A stretch of DNA of 64,000 bases from Olegusella massiliensis. GTDB taxonomy: Bacteria > Actinomycetota > Coriobacteriia > Coriobacteriales > Atopobiaceae. The stretch is taken from contig NZ_FLLS01000002.1 of NCBI RefSeq assembly GCF_900078545.1, positions 1,249,404-1,313,403 on the forward strand, in the 5' to 3' direction. Position numbers and translations under genes: made by a program. Below, piece after piece: positions 51,506 to 61,318 of this stretch. Below the pieces are notes generated by a model that saw only the letters and a list, made by a program, of their open reading frames with translations, was not told where the DNA came from and ran no database searches. Within the stretch, counting starts at the first letter, position 1; each line of letters begins with the position of its first letter.

Positions 51506-52344
51506 GCGTACATGTTTCTGTACGTGATTATCTTTATGAGGAGCCAGGCCCCAAGACGCGTCGTGCCATTCGCCTGTGCACGGCTATCTCGGCAGTAGCG
51601 CTTGTAGCTCTGCTTGCTTTGATAGTGCGCAGCTTTGCGGTAGCAGGCCAGTTGGATCCAAAGTACTGGTCTTTCTTCCTTTCGTCTGCAACCTGGCGTT
51701 TTTTGGGAATGGGACTTGTCGGCACTATAGAAGTGGCGCTTACTGCTGGCATACTTGCGCTGGTACTGGGCTTTCTATTGATGTTGATGCGCATGAGTTC
51801 CTATGCTGTCCTGCGGGGCATCGCGCGCGTCATCACGGAGTTTTTCCGTGGTGTACCCAGCCTGTTGCTGATTTACTTTTTCTTTCTCGTCATTCCTCAG
51901 TACGGCTTCAAAATGCATACCTTCTGGATGATTACAACGCCTGTAGCACTGGCGGCATCCGCGGTACTCGCTGAAGTTTTTCGTGCAGGTATGAACGCAG
52001 TTCCTGTAGGTCAGACAGAAGCAGCACTTTCTTTAGGTATGCGCCCTTTCATGGTCAAAATGAAGATTGTTTTTCCTCAGGCCGTGCGCATAGTTATTCC
52101 CTCGTTGATTTCTCAGCTTGTGGTTGTAGTGAAAGATACAACCGTTGCCTATGTGGTGAGCTTCCCCGATATGTTGCAAAATGCTCGCGTACTCATTGCT
52201 AACTATGATGCCTTGGTATCGACTTACCTTGTTATTGCCGTGGTTTATATTCTGATTAATTATGGTGTCAATCAGCTGGCCATATATGTTTCCAAGCGCA
52301 GTGGTGGAACAATTGTAACTCAGACCAACATCGATCCTGTGTGA
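51502..52344 (+). CDS. Amino-acid ABC transporter permease 2
   Basis: A 280-residue permease of the GluD type, longer at the N-terminus than its partner (a basic cytosolic stretch GPKTRRAIRL before helix 1). The EAA loop is QTEAALSLGMRPFMVKMKIVFPQAVR. The two permeases should form the heterodimeric channel. A 16-bp palindrome separates it from the ATPase gene. Confidence 0.9.
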   Translation: MSVHVSVRDYLYEEPGPKTRRAIRLCTAISAVALVALLALIVRSFAVAGQLDPKYWSFFLSSATWRFLGMGLVGTIEVALTAGILALVLGFLLMLMRMSSYAVLRGIARVITEFFRGVPSLLLIYFFFLVIPQYGFKMHTFWMITTPVALAASAVLAEVFRAGMNAVPVGQTEAALSLGMRPFMVKMKIVFPQAVRIVIPSLISQLVVVVKDTTVAYVVSFPDMLQNARVLIANYDALVSTYLVIAVVYILINYGVNQLAIYVSKRSGGTIVTQTNIDPV

Positions 52345-52367
52345 GCTGCTCGCACGCAGCAAAGAGG

Positions 52368-52383
52368 ATTTTGAGCTCAAAAT
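52368..52383. promoter_or_regulatory. Perfect 16-bp palindrome before the ATPase gene
   Basis: ATTTTGAGCTCAAAAT is perfectly self-complementary and ends 16 bp before the ATPase start codon. It could be an operator for an internal promoter or a processing hairpin. Confidence 0.5.
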
Positions 52384-52399
52384 ACGAAATGGAGTCATC

Positions 52400-53152
52400 A
52401 TGAGCAGTACCGAGCAGATCCCTGTCATAGAACTTCGTCATGTTGACAAACACTATGGTCAGCTACATGTACTCAATGATATTAATTTGACTGTTAATAG
52501 GGGAGAGGTATTAGTCGTCATTGGACCGTCTGGTTCAGGTAAGTCGACTATGTGTCGTACGATTAACCGTCTTGAATGTATTGATTCTGGTGAAATTCTC
52601 ATTGATGGCCAGGCGCTCCCGCAAGAAGGCAAGGAGCTTGCAGCCGTGCGTGCGGAATTAGGCATGGTATTTCAGAACTTCAACCTCTTTGCACATAAGA
52701 CCATTCTTGAAAACGTCACGATGGGTCCTGTTGAGGTACTCAAAGTCCCACGTAAAGAGGCGGAAGAACGTGCGATGGCTTTGTTGAGGCGCGTGGGTGT
52801 AGCCGAGCAGGCAAACAAAGTACCCGCACAGCTTTCTGGCGGTCAACAGCAGCGTGTAGCTATTGCACGCTCCCTTGCAATGCAGCCCAAAGCGATGCTT
52901 TTTGATGAGCCTACCAGCGCCCTTGACCCCGAGATGATCAACGAGGTGCTTGATGTTATGGTTGAGCTTGCGCGTGCAGGTATGACCATGATTGTCATTA
53001 CCCATGAGATGAGCTTTGCTCGCCGTGTGGCGCATCGCGTTGTTTTTATGGCGGATGGAGAGATTATCGAGCAGGGTACCCCTGATGAATTCTTTGATCA
53101 CCCCAAGACTGAGCGTGCTAAGGAATTTCTTGACTCAATTATGGGACATTAG
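52400..53152 (+). CDS. Amino-acid ABC transporter ATP-binding protein
   Basis: A 250-residue ATPase of the GlnQ/GluA type with Walker A GPSGSGKSTMCRTINRLE, AELGMVFQNFNLFAHKT, LSGGQQQRVAIARSLAM, AMLFDEPTSALDPEMI and H-loop THEMSFA. The RTINRLE extension is typical of the polar amino-acid group. Last gene of the transporter operon; the gamma-Glu hydrolase follows 61 bp later and may be part of the same unit. Confidence 0.94.
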   Translation: MSSTEQIPVIELRHVDKHYGQLHVLNDINLTVNRGEVLVVIGPSGSGKSTMCRTINRLECIDSGEILIDGQALPQEGKELAAVRAELGMVFQNFNLFAHKTILENVTMGPVEVLKVPRKEAEERAMALLRRVGVAEQANKVPAQLSGGQQQRVAIARSLAMQPKAMLFDEPTSALDPEMINEVLDVMVELARAGMTMIVITHEMSFARRVAHRVVFMADGEIIEQGTPDEFFDHPKTERAKEFLDSIMGH

Positions 53153-53213
53153 GCCCCTATTGGTGATAGGGTAGTGAGCGTTTGTAAGACGAGCTTGCAA
53201 GGAAGGTTGTAGT

Positions 53214-53972
53214 GTGGATAAGAAGGTCAAACGTCCGAGGATTTGTGTTCCACCCCGCATGGAAGAGCGGACTGCTCCTGTGTCGGTTGATAATTTTCTC
53301 GCGCCACTTGAGGGCGGTGCCTCTGACTTTGTTGATGCCATTATCGCTGCGGGCGGTATGCCAGTTTTAATGCCTATGACTCATGATGACTCTTTAATCG
53401 CTGAGTATGTGGAATTCTGCTCTGGTTTGGCAATCCCTGGGGGAGAGGACGTGGATCCTGCACTGTGGGGTAGTGAGGATTCCTACGACGAGAGTCTGCT
53501 CAATCACGACCGCGATCAGCTTGAGCTTGCACTTATCAAGGGCTTTCGTGCCGCAAACAAGCCTATCTTTGCTACCTGTCGTGGTATGCAGATACTCAAT
53601 GTTGCCTATGGTGGCACCCTCGATATGGCCATCGAGAAGCGCCAGCCTCTGCCCGGAATGATGCTTTGGCATCATACAGGCATTTTGTCATCGCCAGCGC
53701 ACCCCATTGATATTGTTGAAGATTCCCTGCTCTATCACTGCGTGGGTGATGTCACGATGGTTCAAGCCAATTCTTCACATCACTGTAGTGTTTTGAAGCT
53801 GGGTAAAGGGCTCAATCAGACTGGCCAAGCCACGGATGGAATTCCTGAAGCGATTGAAGATCCCCGTGCGCATTTTGTACTCGGCGTACAGTGGCATCCT
53901 GAGTATACATGGCAGCGCAACGAGACCGATGCATGCATCTGGCGTTCGTTTGTTAACGCTTGTAGAGCTTAG
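53214..53972 (+). CDS. Gamma-glutamyl hydrolase, PuuD-like class I amidotransferase
   Basis: A 252-residue peptidase C26 family enzyme that should cleave gamma-glutamyl amides such as gamma-Glu-GABA, or other gamma-Glu compounds. The nucleophile Cys is in FATCRGMQILN and the His-Glu pair in GVQWHPEYTW. The start is GTG 53214 with AAGGAAGG upstream. Lying behind a glutamate-type transporter, it may supply or process glutamate; that is inference. Confidence 0.87.
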   Translation: MDKKVKRPRICVPPRMEERTAPVSVDNFLAPLEGGASDFVDAIIAAGGMPVLMPMTHDDSLIAEYVEFCSGLAIPGGEDVDPALWGSEDSYDESLLNHDRDQLELALIKGFRAANKPIFATCRGMQILNVAYGGTLDMAIEKRQPLPGMMLWHHTGILSSPAHPIDIVEDSLLYHCVGDVTMVQANSSHHCSVLKLGKGLNQTGQATDGIPEAIEDPRAHFVLGVQWHPEYTWQRNETDACIWRSFVNACRA

Positions 53973-54028
53973 TCAGGCTGTACACAGCATTCATGTCTAT
54001 ACTTGAGCTTACGAACAAAGGAGTTCCT

Positions 54029-54445
54029 ATGAATGATAAGTTGTATGAGTTGCAGCAAAAGATCAACCTCTGGATGCAGGGGCGTAATGGTGCCGATACC
54101 TTGAGCAATACGAGTATTTGGTCGGGTATCATCCTTTATATCATCGGATTGATTTCGCACGTAGCTGCGCTGAACTTTATCGCGTTGGTGTTGGTGGTCT
54201 ATGCCTTTTTCCGTATGACCTCACGCAGTCTTGATGCACGTGCCAAGGAAAATAAGGCGTTTCTCAAGCAGGTCGGTCCCTTGCGTCCTTGGTTCAAAAA
54301 CCCTGCAGCTGCGTGGAACGAGTTCCGTAGCTATAAGCACTTTAAATGCCCTCATTGTGCTCAGCGTATGCGTGTTCCTCGCGGTCGCGGCAAGCTGCGT
54401 GTTAGCTGCCCCAAGTGCCATCACAAGTTTGAGTGTGAGTCCTAG
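54029..54445 (+). CDS. Small membrane protein with C-terminal zinc ribbon
   Basis: A 138-residue protein of unknown function. Two membrane helices (about 30-45 and 48-64) precede a basic loop and a four-cysteine ribbon: Cys107 and Cys110, then Cys127 and Cys130 (CPHC...CPKC). An amphipathic N-terminal helix (YELQQKINLWMQ) comes first. AAAGGAG six bases before the ATG fixes the start. The gene is between the hydrolase and uvrB. A membrane-anchored nucleic-acid or protein binder is possible, but nothing specific can be said. Confidence 0.72.
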   Translation: MNDKLYELQQKINLWMQGRNGADTLSNTSIWSGIILYIIGLISHVAALNFIALVLVVYAFFRMTSRSLDARAKENKAFLKQVGPLRPWFKNPAAAWNEFRSYKHFKCPHCAQRMRVPRGRGKLRVSCPKCHHKFECES

Positions 54446-54451
54446 TTCACT

Positions 54452-56734
54452 ATGCCCGAAGACGTCAAGCAATTCAAATTACAGGGGCATACTGCTGTAG
54501 ATACTGTACGAGAGCGCTTTGGTGGGGAGCTGAAGCGCTTTGGTTTAGACCATGGTGATACGCCTCTTAAGGTTGTATCTGATTATGCTCCTGCAGGTGA
54601 TCAGCCCCAGGCTATTGCGAGCCTTTCTAAAGGTATCCGCGATGGTTTGCGCTATCAGACTCTTTTGGGAGTAACGGGCTCGGGCAAAACCTATACGATG
54701 GCAAAAACTATTGAGGAGCTTAATCGCCCAACACTTATTATGGAACCCAACAAAACGCTTGCAGCTCAGGTTGCAAGTGAGATGCGTGAGCTCTTTCCTC
54801 ATAATGCTGTTGTCTATTTTGTCTCGTACTACGACTACTATCAGCCTGAGGCCTATGTCCCGCAGACTGATACCTTTATCGAAAAAGATGCTTCCATTAA
54901 TGAAGAAGTTGAGAAACTCCGCCATCAGGCAACAAGTTCTCTGCTTTCACGTCGAGACGTTATTGTCGTTGCTTCGGTGAGCTGTATCTATGGTATCGGT
55001 AGTCCCCAGGATTATGCTGGCTTGGCACCTAATATTAGCAAAGATATACCGCTTGAGCGTGATGAACTTATTCGCAATCTAATTGATGTGCAGTATGACC
55101 GAAACGATTATGACCTTGCTCGTGGCACCTTCCGAGTGCGTGGTGACACGGTTGATGTGTATCCGCCCTATGCAGACAATCCCTTGCGTATTGCTTTTTT
55201 TGGTGATGAGGTAGAGACCATTGCCGAGGTAGATAAGGTAACTGGTGAGATTGTACGCGAATTTGATGCCATCCCCATTTGGCCTGCAAGCCACTATGTG
55301 ACCGAACAGCCCAAGGTACAACATGCACTGCAGTCTATCAACGAGGAGCTTGAAGCACGTGTGGCTGAACTCAAGGCGCAAGACATGCTCCTTGAAGCTC
55401 AGCGCCTCTCTCAGCGCACAGGCTATGATCTTGAAATGCTTGAAACCATGGGTTTTTGCTCGGGTATTGAAAACTATAGCCGTCATTTGGACGGGCGCAG
55501 CCCAGGTGAGCCTCCCTATACCCTTATTGACTATTTTCCGCGTGATATGCTCTGCATTATCGATGAGAGTCATGTGACGGTACCGCAAATCCGTGGTATG
55601 TATGAGGGAGATCGTTCACGCAAGGTGACTTTAGTAGAACATGGTTTTCGTTTGCCATCCGCGCTGGATAATCGGCCACTGCGCTTTGATGAGTTTGAAC
55701 AGCGTATCCCCCAATTTATCTATGTATCGGCAACGCCAGGTGATTATGAAGAGAAGGTTTCTCAAAACGAGGTTCAGCAGATTATTCGTCCGACAGGCCT
55801 GCTTGACCCTACCGTGGAGGTTCGTCCTGTACGTGGACAGATTGATGATTTGATTGACGAGATCAAGGCACGTATTGCTAAAAAAGAGCGTGTATTGGTA
55901 ACTACGCTGACCAAGCGTATGGCAGAAGACCTCACTGATCACCTGCTTGATGAGGGTATTCGCGTTAATTATATGCACTCTGATACCGCAACACTTGACC
56001 GTGTTGAGATTATTCGCACGCTACGCGAAGGCAAGATCGATGTCCTTGTAGGCATCAATCTGCTGCGTGAAGGCCTTGATATTCCTGAGGTATCGCTCGT
56101 TGTTATTTTGGATGCCGATAAGGAAGGGTTTTTACGCAATCGTCGCTCGCTTATCCAGACTATGGGTCGTGCTGCTCGAAATGCCCACGGTGCCGTCATT
56201 ATGTATGCCGACAAAATGACTGACTCGATGAAGATTGCTATCGACGAGACACGCCATCGACGTGAACTACAGGAAGCGTTTAATGCTGAGCATGGGATTG
56301 CGCCGCAAACTATTCACAAAAGTCTTGGCGATATTAGAGGCTTTATTGAAGATGCAGAAGCAACACTGGCTGGCAAGGATCGCTCCCGTGGTGATACGTT
56401 CGGTCATGGAGCTTTTTTTAGCGGAAAAGATGGAGCTGTCCTTAAGACAGTGGGAAACGATGAAGAGGCAGCTGCTGAGGTATTTGTGGCAGAGCTTGCA
56501 GATCTTCCTGCTTCCGAACGTGAGTCTTTGCTTGCCTCATTGGAGTCTGAGATGCAGCAGGCTTCAGAGGAGATGGACTTTGAGCGTGCGGCGCGGCTGC
56601 GCGATCAGCTGGTAGCCATCCGCACTCGTCTCGAGGGAAGCAGCGCTGAGGACATTATTGGCCGTCTTAAGAAGACCGATCGTAAGGGTTCTGCTCATGC
56701 AACAAGAAGACGGTACCGCCCGCGTAAGCACTAA
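54452..56734 (+). CDS. uvrB: Excinuclease ABC subunit B
   Basis: The damage-verifying helicase of nucleotide excision repair, 760 residues. Walker [13 protein letters not shown] is near residue 70, followed by the beta-hairpin region [12 protein letters not shown] that inserts into DNA. Helicase motifs [32 protein letters not shown] and QTMGRAARN follow, and a UvrC-binding UVR motif lies near 695-725 ([23 protein letters not shown]). The C-terminus is longer than usual, with a basic end ([15 protein letters not shown]). It starts 6 bp after the zinc-ribbon gene. Confidence 0.96.
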   Translation: MPEDVKQFKLQGHTAVDTVRERFGGELKRFGLDHGDTPLKVVSDYAPAGDQPQAIASLSKGIRDGLRYQTLLGVTGSGKTYTMAKTIEELNRPTLIMEPNKTLAAQVASEMRELFPHNAVVYFVSYYDYYQPEAYVPQTDTFIEKDASINEEVEKLRHQATSSLLSRRDVIVVASVSCIYGIGSPQDYAGLAPNISKDIPLERDELIRNLIDVQYDRNDYDLARGTFRVRGDTVDVYPPYADNPLRIAFFGDEVETIAEVDKVTGEIVREFDAIPIWPASHYVTEQPKVQHALQSINEELEARVAELKAQDMLLEAQRLSQRTGYDLEMLETMGFCSGIENYSRHLDGRSPGEPPYTLIDYFPRDMLCIIDESHVTVPQIRGMYEGDRSRKVTLVEHGFRLPSALDNRPLRFDEFEQRIPQFIYVSATPGDYEEKVSQNEVQQIIRPTGLLDPTVEVRPVRGQIDDLIDEIKARIAKKERVLVTTLTKRMAEDLTDHLLDEGIRVNYMHSDTATLDRVEIIRTLREGKIDVLVGINLLREGLDIPEVSLVVILDADKEGFLRNRRSLIQTMGRAARNAHGAVIMYADKMTDSMKIAIDETRHRRELQEAFNAEHGIAPQTIHKSLGDIRGFIEDAEATLAGKDRSRGDTFGHGAFFSGKDGAVLKTVGNDEEAAAEVFVAELADLPASERESLLASLESEMQQASEEMDFERAARLRDQLVAIRTRLEGSSAEDIIGRLKKTDRKGSAHATRRRYRPRKH

Positions 56735-56784
56735 CGCGTTTAGTACCGTCTACGTATATCTCGTCCAAATTTGGATGAATTCCC

Positions 56785-58257
56785 TTACGCAGTCGTTCCG
56801 TCGTCAGACTTGGATTTGTCATCCTTGGCGTCTGCTTTGCCGGAATACTTGTTATTAATCTCAAATAACTCGTCAATCGTGACAAACTTAAAGCCTTGTT
56901 CCTTGAGATAGGGAACAGCTTTTTTGACCGCCTCAATAGTCTGAGTACGATCTCCACCACCGTCGTGGCAAAGGATAACCTGTCCTGGCTTGGCAGACTT
57001 GATGGTGTTTTCAATGCTTTGAGCACCAGGACGGCTCCAGTCCTCAGTATCGAGGTTCCAACCAATCTCTGCATCAATCATGCCACTGAGTGTATTGACA
57101 ATCTCGCCATAGAAATTGCCACCAGGCGCGCGGAGAATATGGGTTACCTTGGTACCTAGGCAATCTTCAATAGCCTGAAGGCCTTTGGTGATTTCATTTT
57201 TTTGTTCTTCGGCGGTCATATAGGTAAGGTTGACACCCTGACCTGCACCTGCAGCGTGATCCCAGGTATGAGTAGCTACTTGGTGTCCCTCGGCATGCTC
57301 ACGCTTAACGGTATCAGCATGCTCAGCGACCTGATTGCCAATAACAAAAAATGTGACATGGATGTCGTTTTCCTTGAGAACATCTAAGAGCTGAGGAGTG
57401 GTCTCCCAAGGACCATCGTCAAAGGTTAAGGCGACGACCTTTTCATCGCCTACATTTGCATCAATGATGTGGTAGCCAGCGTCAATTGGTTCTTTGGTAG
57501 TCTCGCTGACAGTCTTGCCTGATACCTTGCCTGTGCGTGTGGTTTTTTCACCCTCGCTACCCTTGCTGTAAACGTGTAGTGCAGCTCTGAAGTAGCTATC
57601 GAGTGTGCTGAAATCATCACTTTTGGTCTCAAAAGGAATCTTTTCAGTCTTTTCGCTATAGTCCTCGGTAGTATCGGCACCATCAGAGATGGTGACTATC
57701 GCATTAGCGACTAGTTTGCTTGCAGGATTATTGGTCTTTTTGCCGTTGATGGTGGCGGCAAATATATCGCCTTTGCCTTCGGCAGCGACACTGCCATCGA
57801 CTGCCATGAGGTTACCGGGTTTGGGCGAAGCAAGGCCATCTTTGATGGCACCTTGCAGGGTAGTGCCTGCGCTGACACGATAAGTAGTGCCATTGATGCT
57901 TACATCAAAAAGAGGTGGATTGCGTACAAGGTAGACACCTGTAGCGCCTACGCCTGCGACCGCAGCAAGTGCAGCTGCTGCCTTGAAAAGGCCACGGCGA
58001 GTCATACCATCCGAAGATTTGCTGTTTGCATAGGCAGATTGAGATTGTCTGCTGTATGCGCTGGAATCCAACAGATGCGCCTGATTGGAGACGGTACGCC
58101 GAGTATGCTGCATATGGTTGCCATGCGTAGCTCGACGCGCTTGAGGAGCGGCGCCTGCGGCATGAGCAGCGGCGTGGCGTTGAGTTTGGCGTGGCTGAGG
58201 ATGAGTGTTGGACTGGGTTTGCCTTTGAGGCTGAGGGTTGTGTTGCATCTTATCCAT
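56785..58257 (-). CDS. Polysaccharide deacetylase with long N-terminal cytosolic region
   Basis: A 490-residue exported NodB-fold enzyme likely to deacetylate peptidoglycan or another wall glycan. ATG 58257 follows AAAGGGG by 5 bases. Residues 1-84 are Gln/His/Arg/Ser-rich and apparently disordered. TRRGLFKAAAALAAVAG (86-102) is a Tat-like signal anchor far from the N-terminus. Residues about 117-200 form a small beta-rich domain (DVSINGTTYRVSAGTTL). The deacetylase domain has TFDDGP (278-283), HTWDH (330-334), RAPGG (376-380), a DTEDW motif (403-407) and LCHDGGG (429-435), all catalytic motifs intact. It converges on uvrB. Confidence 0.87.
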   Translation of the reverse strand: MDKMQHNPQPQRQTQSNTHPQPRQTQRHAAAHAAGAAPQARRATHGNHMQHTRRTVSNQAHLLDSSAYSRQSQSAYANSKSSDGMTRRGLFKAAAALAAVAGVGATGVYLVRNPPLFDVSINGTTYRVSAGTTLQGAIKDGLASPKPGNLMAVDGSVAAEGKGDIFAATINGKKTNNPASKLVANAIVTISDGADTTEDYSEKTEKIPFETKSDDFSTLDSYFRAALHVYSKGSEGEKTTRTGKVSGKTVSETTKEPIDAGYHIIDANVGDEKVVALTFDDGPWETTPQLLDVLKENDIHVTFFVIGNQVAEHADTVKREHAEGHQVATHTWDHAAGAGQGVNLTYMTAEEQKNEITKGLQAIEDCLGTKVTHILRAPGGNFYGEIVNTLSGMIDAEIGWNLDTEDWSRPGAQSIENTIKSAKPGQVILCHDGGGDRTQTIEAVKKAVPYLKEQGFKFVTIDELFEINNKYSGKADAKDDKSKSDDGTTA

Positions 58258-58312
58258 AGTTACCCCTTTGAAACTTCTAGAACTGAACCTCATAGTAGCA
58301 GTTCATGCAAGT

Positions 58313-60013
58313 CTAAGTTGTAGTTTTCCAACTCTCCACCAAAGCAGTTGCAATACGGATGCCATCTGTAGCTGCACTCATGATGCCTCCTGCATAACCT
58401 GCGCCTTCACCTGCAGGCCATAAGCCTGTGCAAGATACAGACTGCAGGCCTGCTCCACGTATAACACGAACAGGAGAGCTTGAACGTGTCTCTGCTGCAG
58501 TAAGAATCGCAGTTTCTTCATTAAAGCAGGACAGACGACGTCCCATCAGAGGAATTGCCGCACGCAGTACCTCACTGACATAATTGGGTAGGCACGTATC
58601 AATTTCTCCCCATACAACACCGCGAGGATAGGTGGGCATTACGTCAGCGGCTCCGGTAGAGGGTTGACGCGCGAGAAAATCTCCTACAAGCTGAGCTGGA
58701 GCTGCGTAGTTGGAACCACCCAGCTCAAAGGCTTTGTGTTCACAGCTGCGTTGGAGTTTAATGCCCTCTAAAGGGTCATCTCCTGGCAGGTCATCAGGAA
58801 ACACATTGGCAAGCAAACCAGAGTTGGCATTGATACCATCGCGAGCAGTAAAACTCATACCATTGGTGACTACAGCATCTTTTTCGCTTGTGGCAGCTAC
58901 CACATAGCCACCAGGACACATGCAAAAGGAAAATGCGCTTCGCCCTCCAATGCGTTCAAGTTCTGGTGGAAGATGGGCAACGAGTTTATAGGGTGCGGCT
59001 CCAAGAATAGGATCGCCCGCAAAACGTCCATATTGCGCACGGTCAACATCTGCCTGTAGGTGCTCAATGCGTACTCCCATAGCAAAAGTCTTGCGTTCAA
59101 GAGCAATGTCCTTGTCTTGAAGCAACGCAAAAACATCGCGGGCAGAATGTCCACAACTAAGCACCACATCGTTGGTATCGATTTGCTCTTCTCGAAGGGT
59201 GCCATCAGAGAGAGTTTGAACCACTTTGATGCCCGTGATACGGCGTTCTCCCTTGGTGCCTTTGTAGATGATATTGGTCATGCGACAACGGCAGCGCAGC
59301 TCTCCACCTAGCTCACAAATTCGCTGAGCAATATGGGTGACAACCTGGGGGAGCACATCGCTGCCTACATGAGGATGAGAGTCCCAAAGGATATCTGCTG
59401 AGGCGCCTGCTTTAACAAAGGTATCAAGTACCAGCCGGTGTAGTGGGCTTTTGGTACCTGTGGCAAGTTTTCCGTCCGAAAACGTGCCCGCACCGCCCAG
59501 TCCAAACTGGATATTGGATTCACGGTCGAGTTCCGCTCCATGATTAAATGCATTCACTACATGGCTGCGTCGTCTTGCATCGTCACCACGCTCAATCAGA
59601 ATAGGTTTCAATCCTGCTTCTGCAAGTGTAAGTGCGCAGAAAAGACCAGCGCAACCAGCTCCTACAACAACAGGACGTTTGTGAGCGAGCAGGGTTGGTT
59701 CAATATATGGCCAGTATAAAGGCACCTCTTCTACCTGCTTGACGCCACTCTTGTCGTGGCAGTGTTCCAAGCGATGTAGAAGCTCGCGCTCGGCATTGGC
59801 TCCACCGCGCAGAGTTGCCCTGAGCGTGTAATTGAGCTTTAGACGATCTTTCTTGCGTGCATCTATAGAACGCCGCTGCAAAACGATGGAAGTTATATCA
59901 TCGGGAGCCACATGTAGGCGGCGAAGCAGGGCGGCACGACAAGCTTGTGTCTCTGCGCTTTTGTCACCATGCATATCGCGTGGGGAAAGTTGGATGCCTG
60001 AAACTTCAATCAT
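58313..60013 (-). CDS. FAD-dependent dehydrogenase of the COG2509 type
   Basis: A 566-residue oxidoreductase. After an N-terminal domain of about 110 residues (a ferredoxin-fold-like part with DARKKDRLKLNY), the dinucleotide-binding VVGAGCAGLFCALTLAEAG starts near 116. Later come the FGLGGAGTFSDGKLATG and VLSCGHSARDVF motifs of this family, and a C-terminal FAD-closing segment LWPAGEGAGYAGGIMSAATDG. The substrate is unknown for the family. It is the third gene of the mrp operon, 12 bp after the next. Confidence 0.85.
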   Translation of the reverse strand: MIEVSGIQLSPRDMHGDKSAETQACRAALLRRLHVAPDDITSIVLQRRSIDARKKDRLKLNYTLRATLRGGANAERELLHRLEHCHDKSGVKQVEEVPLYWPYIEPTLLAHKRPVVVGAGCAGLFCALTLAEAGLKPILIERGDDARRRSHVVNAFNHGAELDRESNIQFGLGGAGTFSDGKLATGTKSPLHRLVLDTFVKAGASADILWDSHPHVGSDVLPQVVTHIAQRICELGGELRCRCRMTNIIYKGTKGERRITGIKVVQTLSDGTLREEQIDTNDVVLSCGHSARDVFALLQDKDIALERKTFAMGVRIEHLQADVDRAQYGRFAGDPILGAAPYKLVAHLPPELERIGGRSAFSFCMCPGGYVVAATSEKDAVVTNGMSFTARDGINANSGLLANVFPDDLPGDDPLEGIKLQRSCEHKAFELGGSNYAAPAQLVGDFLARQPSTGAADVMPTYPRGVVWGEIDTCLPNYVSEVLRAAIPLMGRRLSCFNEETAILTAAETRSSSPVRVIRGAGLQSVSCTGLWPAGEGAGYAGGIMSAATDGIRIATALVESWKTTT

Positions 60014-60025
60014 GTACCTTGCCTT

Positions 60026-61315
60026 TCACCCTGAGCATAGCTGAGCTGCTGCACTGCCGGCTACTATGCCACTTTTCCATGCCCAGGCAAGGTTAAAACC
60101 ACCACAATCCGCATCGATATCGAGTGCTTCTCCACAGGCAAAAAGTTGAGGGCAGCTTTGAATGGCAAGCGTTGTTGGTTCAAACTGATGTATATCGAGG
60201 CCACCACGGGTGACTTGTGCCAATTCGGGATGAGCAATACCACTGACGCGTAACGGGAAGTTCTTTACCAAGCTAAGAGCATAGCTCAATGGGTCTGCTT
60301 GCACAGCAAAATCGGGGGCGTCTGCGCGCGTATCGTTTGCGAGAACCCATCGCTTGCGTGCCAACTTGATAATTTGTGCTGCAATAAGAGGGTCAAGCAC
60401 CCCATCAAGACATCCATCAACGAGCATGCCGCTGAGTTGAGGATCTGCAATTTGACGCAGTTCAGAGGCGTTGTAGTCGGGGGCGAAATCCAGTGTAATC
60501 ACATCATCTGGCTGAACATGTCGGGAAAGATTAAAGCATACAATGCCCGAAATGCCATAGTCGCGCAGTAAGACTTCTCCGCGCTCGCGAGCTTGTGGGA
60601 AGGCGTTCCGATAGATATGAGCGATGACTTGGGCTCGTCTTCCGGTCAGACTTGCAAGGGGAGAATTTTTACAGGCAAGTGGTGTGAGTATAGGCGACTC
60701 TGGAACAAGTTCTAGACCTAGGCCTGCGGCAATGTGAGAGCTTGCGCCACCACCCACGGCAATAATGGTTGTGCGAGCGTTTATAGAGCAATGCTGTGCA
60801 GACTCTCGCGTTTCATCGGCAATCTTGATAGTACAGGTGCCATCATGCATTTCGAGTTGCTCGACTTTGCGTCCACAGGCAACAATCACACCAGCTCGTT
60901 TTGCGCGGGCAAGGAGCACATTGCGTACGCTCGCTGCCTGACGTGACACGGGATAGAGGCGATCTTCTTCAAGTGTCCAACGCAAGCCACATGCGTTCCA
61001 AAAACCCAGCACATCATTAAGCCAGCTGTCGCCGCAAACTTCAGCAACAAATTCAGGATGGTTGTAGTGCTTTGGCGCAAGTGAAATATTTGCCAAATTG
61101 CAGCGACCATTCCCCGTGGCAAGAATACTCTGAGCTGCCTGCAGTTTTTGCTCGATAACAACTGTCTTGGCACCTGCCTCAGCAGCTGTTATGGCGGCAA
61201 CCATTCCAGAGGCACCTCCACCAATGATGCAGACATCACAGTTTTGCGGGAGGGTAGTATTGTGTGCCTGAGCGAGCAGAAGCGCTTGTTTTTGCGCGCG
61301 TGAAGATCCTTTCAT
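60026..61315 (-). CDS. HI0933/BaiN-like flavoprotein oxidoreductase
   Basis: A 429-residue FAD protein with GGGASGMVAAITAAEAG near residue 32 and the family hallmark ATGNGRCNLAN, a VGGGASSHIAAGLG motif in place of the usual TGG(x)SYPxTGS segment, and the closing FACGEALDIDADCGGFNLAWAW. Relatives reduce bile-acid intermediates or have unknown redox roles. It starts 3 bp after mrp and is clearly in the same operon. Confidence 0.86.
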   Translation of the reverse strand: MKGSSRAQKQALLLAQAHNTTLPQNCDVCIIGGGASGMVAAITAAEAGAKTVVIEQKLQAAQSILATGNGRCNLANISLAPKHYNHPEFVAEVCGDSWLNDVLGFWNACGLRWTLEEDRLYPVSRQAASVRNVLLARAKRAGVIVACGRKVEQLEMHDGTCTIKIADETRESAQHCSINARTTIIAVGGGASSHIAAGLGLELVPESPILTPLACKNSPLASLTGRRAQVIAHIYRNAFPQARERGEVLLRDYGISGIVCFNLSRHVQPDDVITLDFAPDYNASELRQIADPQLSGMLVDGCLDGVLDPLIAAQIIKLARKRWVLANDTRADAPDFAVQADPLSYALSLVKNFPLRVSGIAHPELAQVTRGGLDIHQFEPTTLAIQSCPQLFACGEALDIDADCGGFNLAWAWKSGIVAGSAAAQLCSG

Positions 61316-61318
61316 GTC

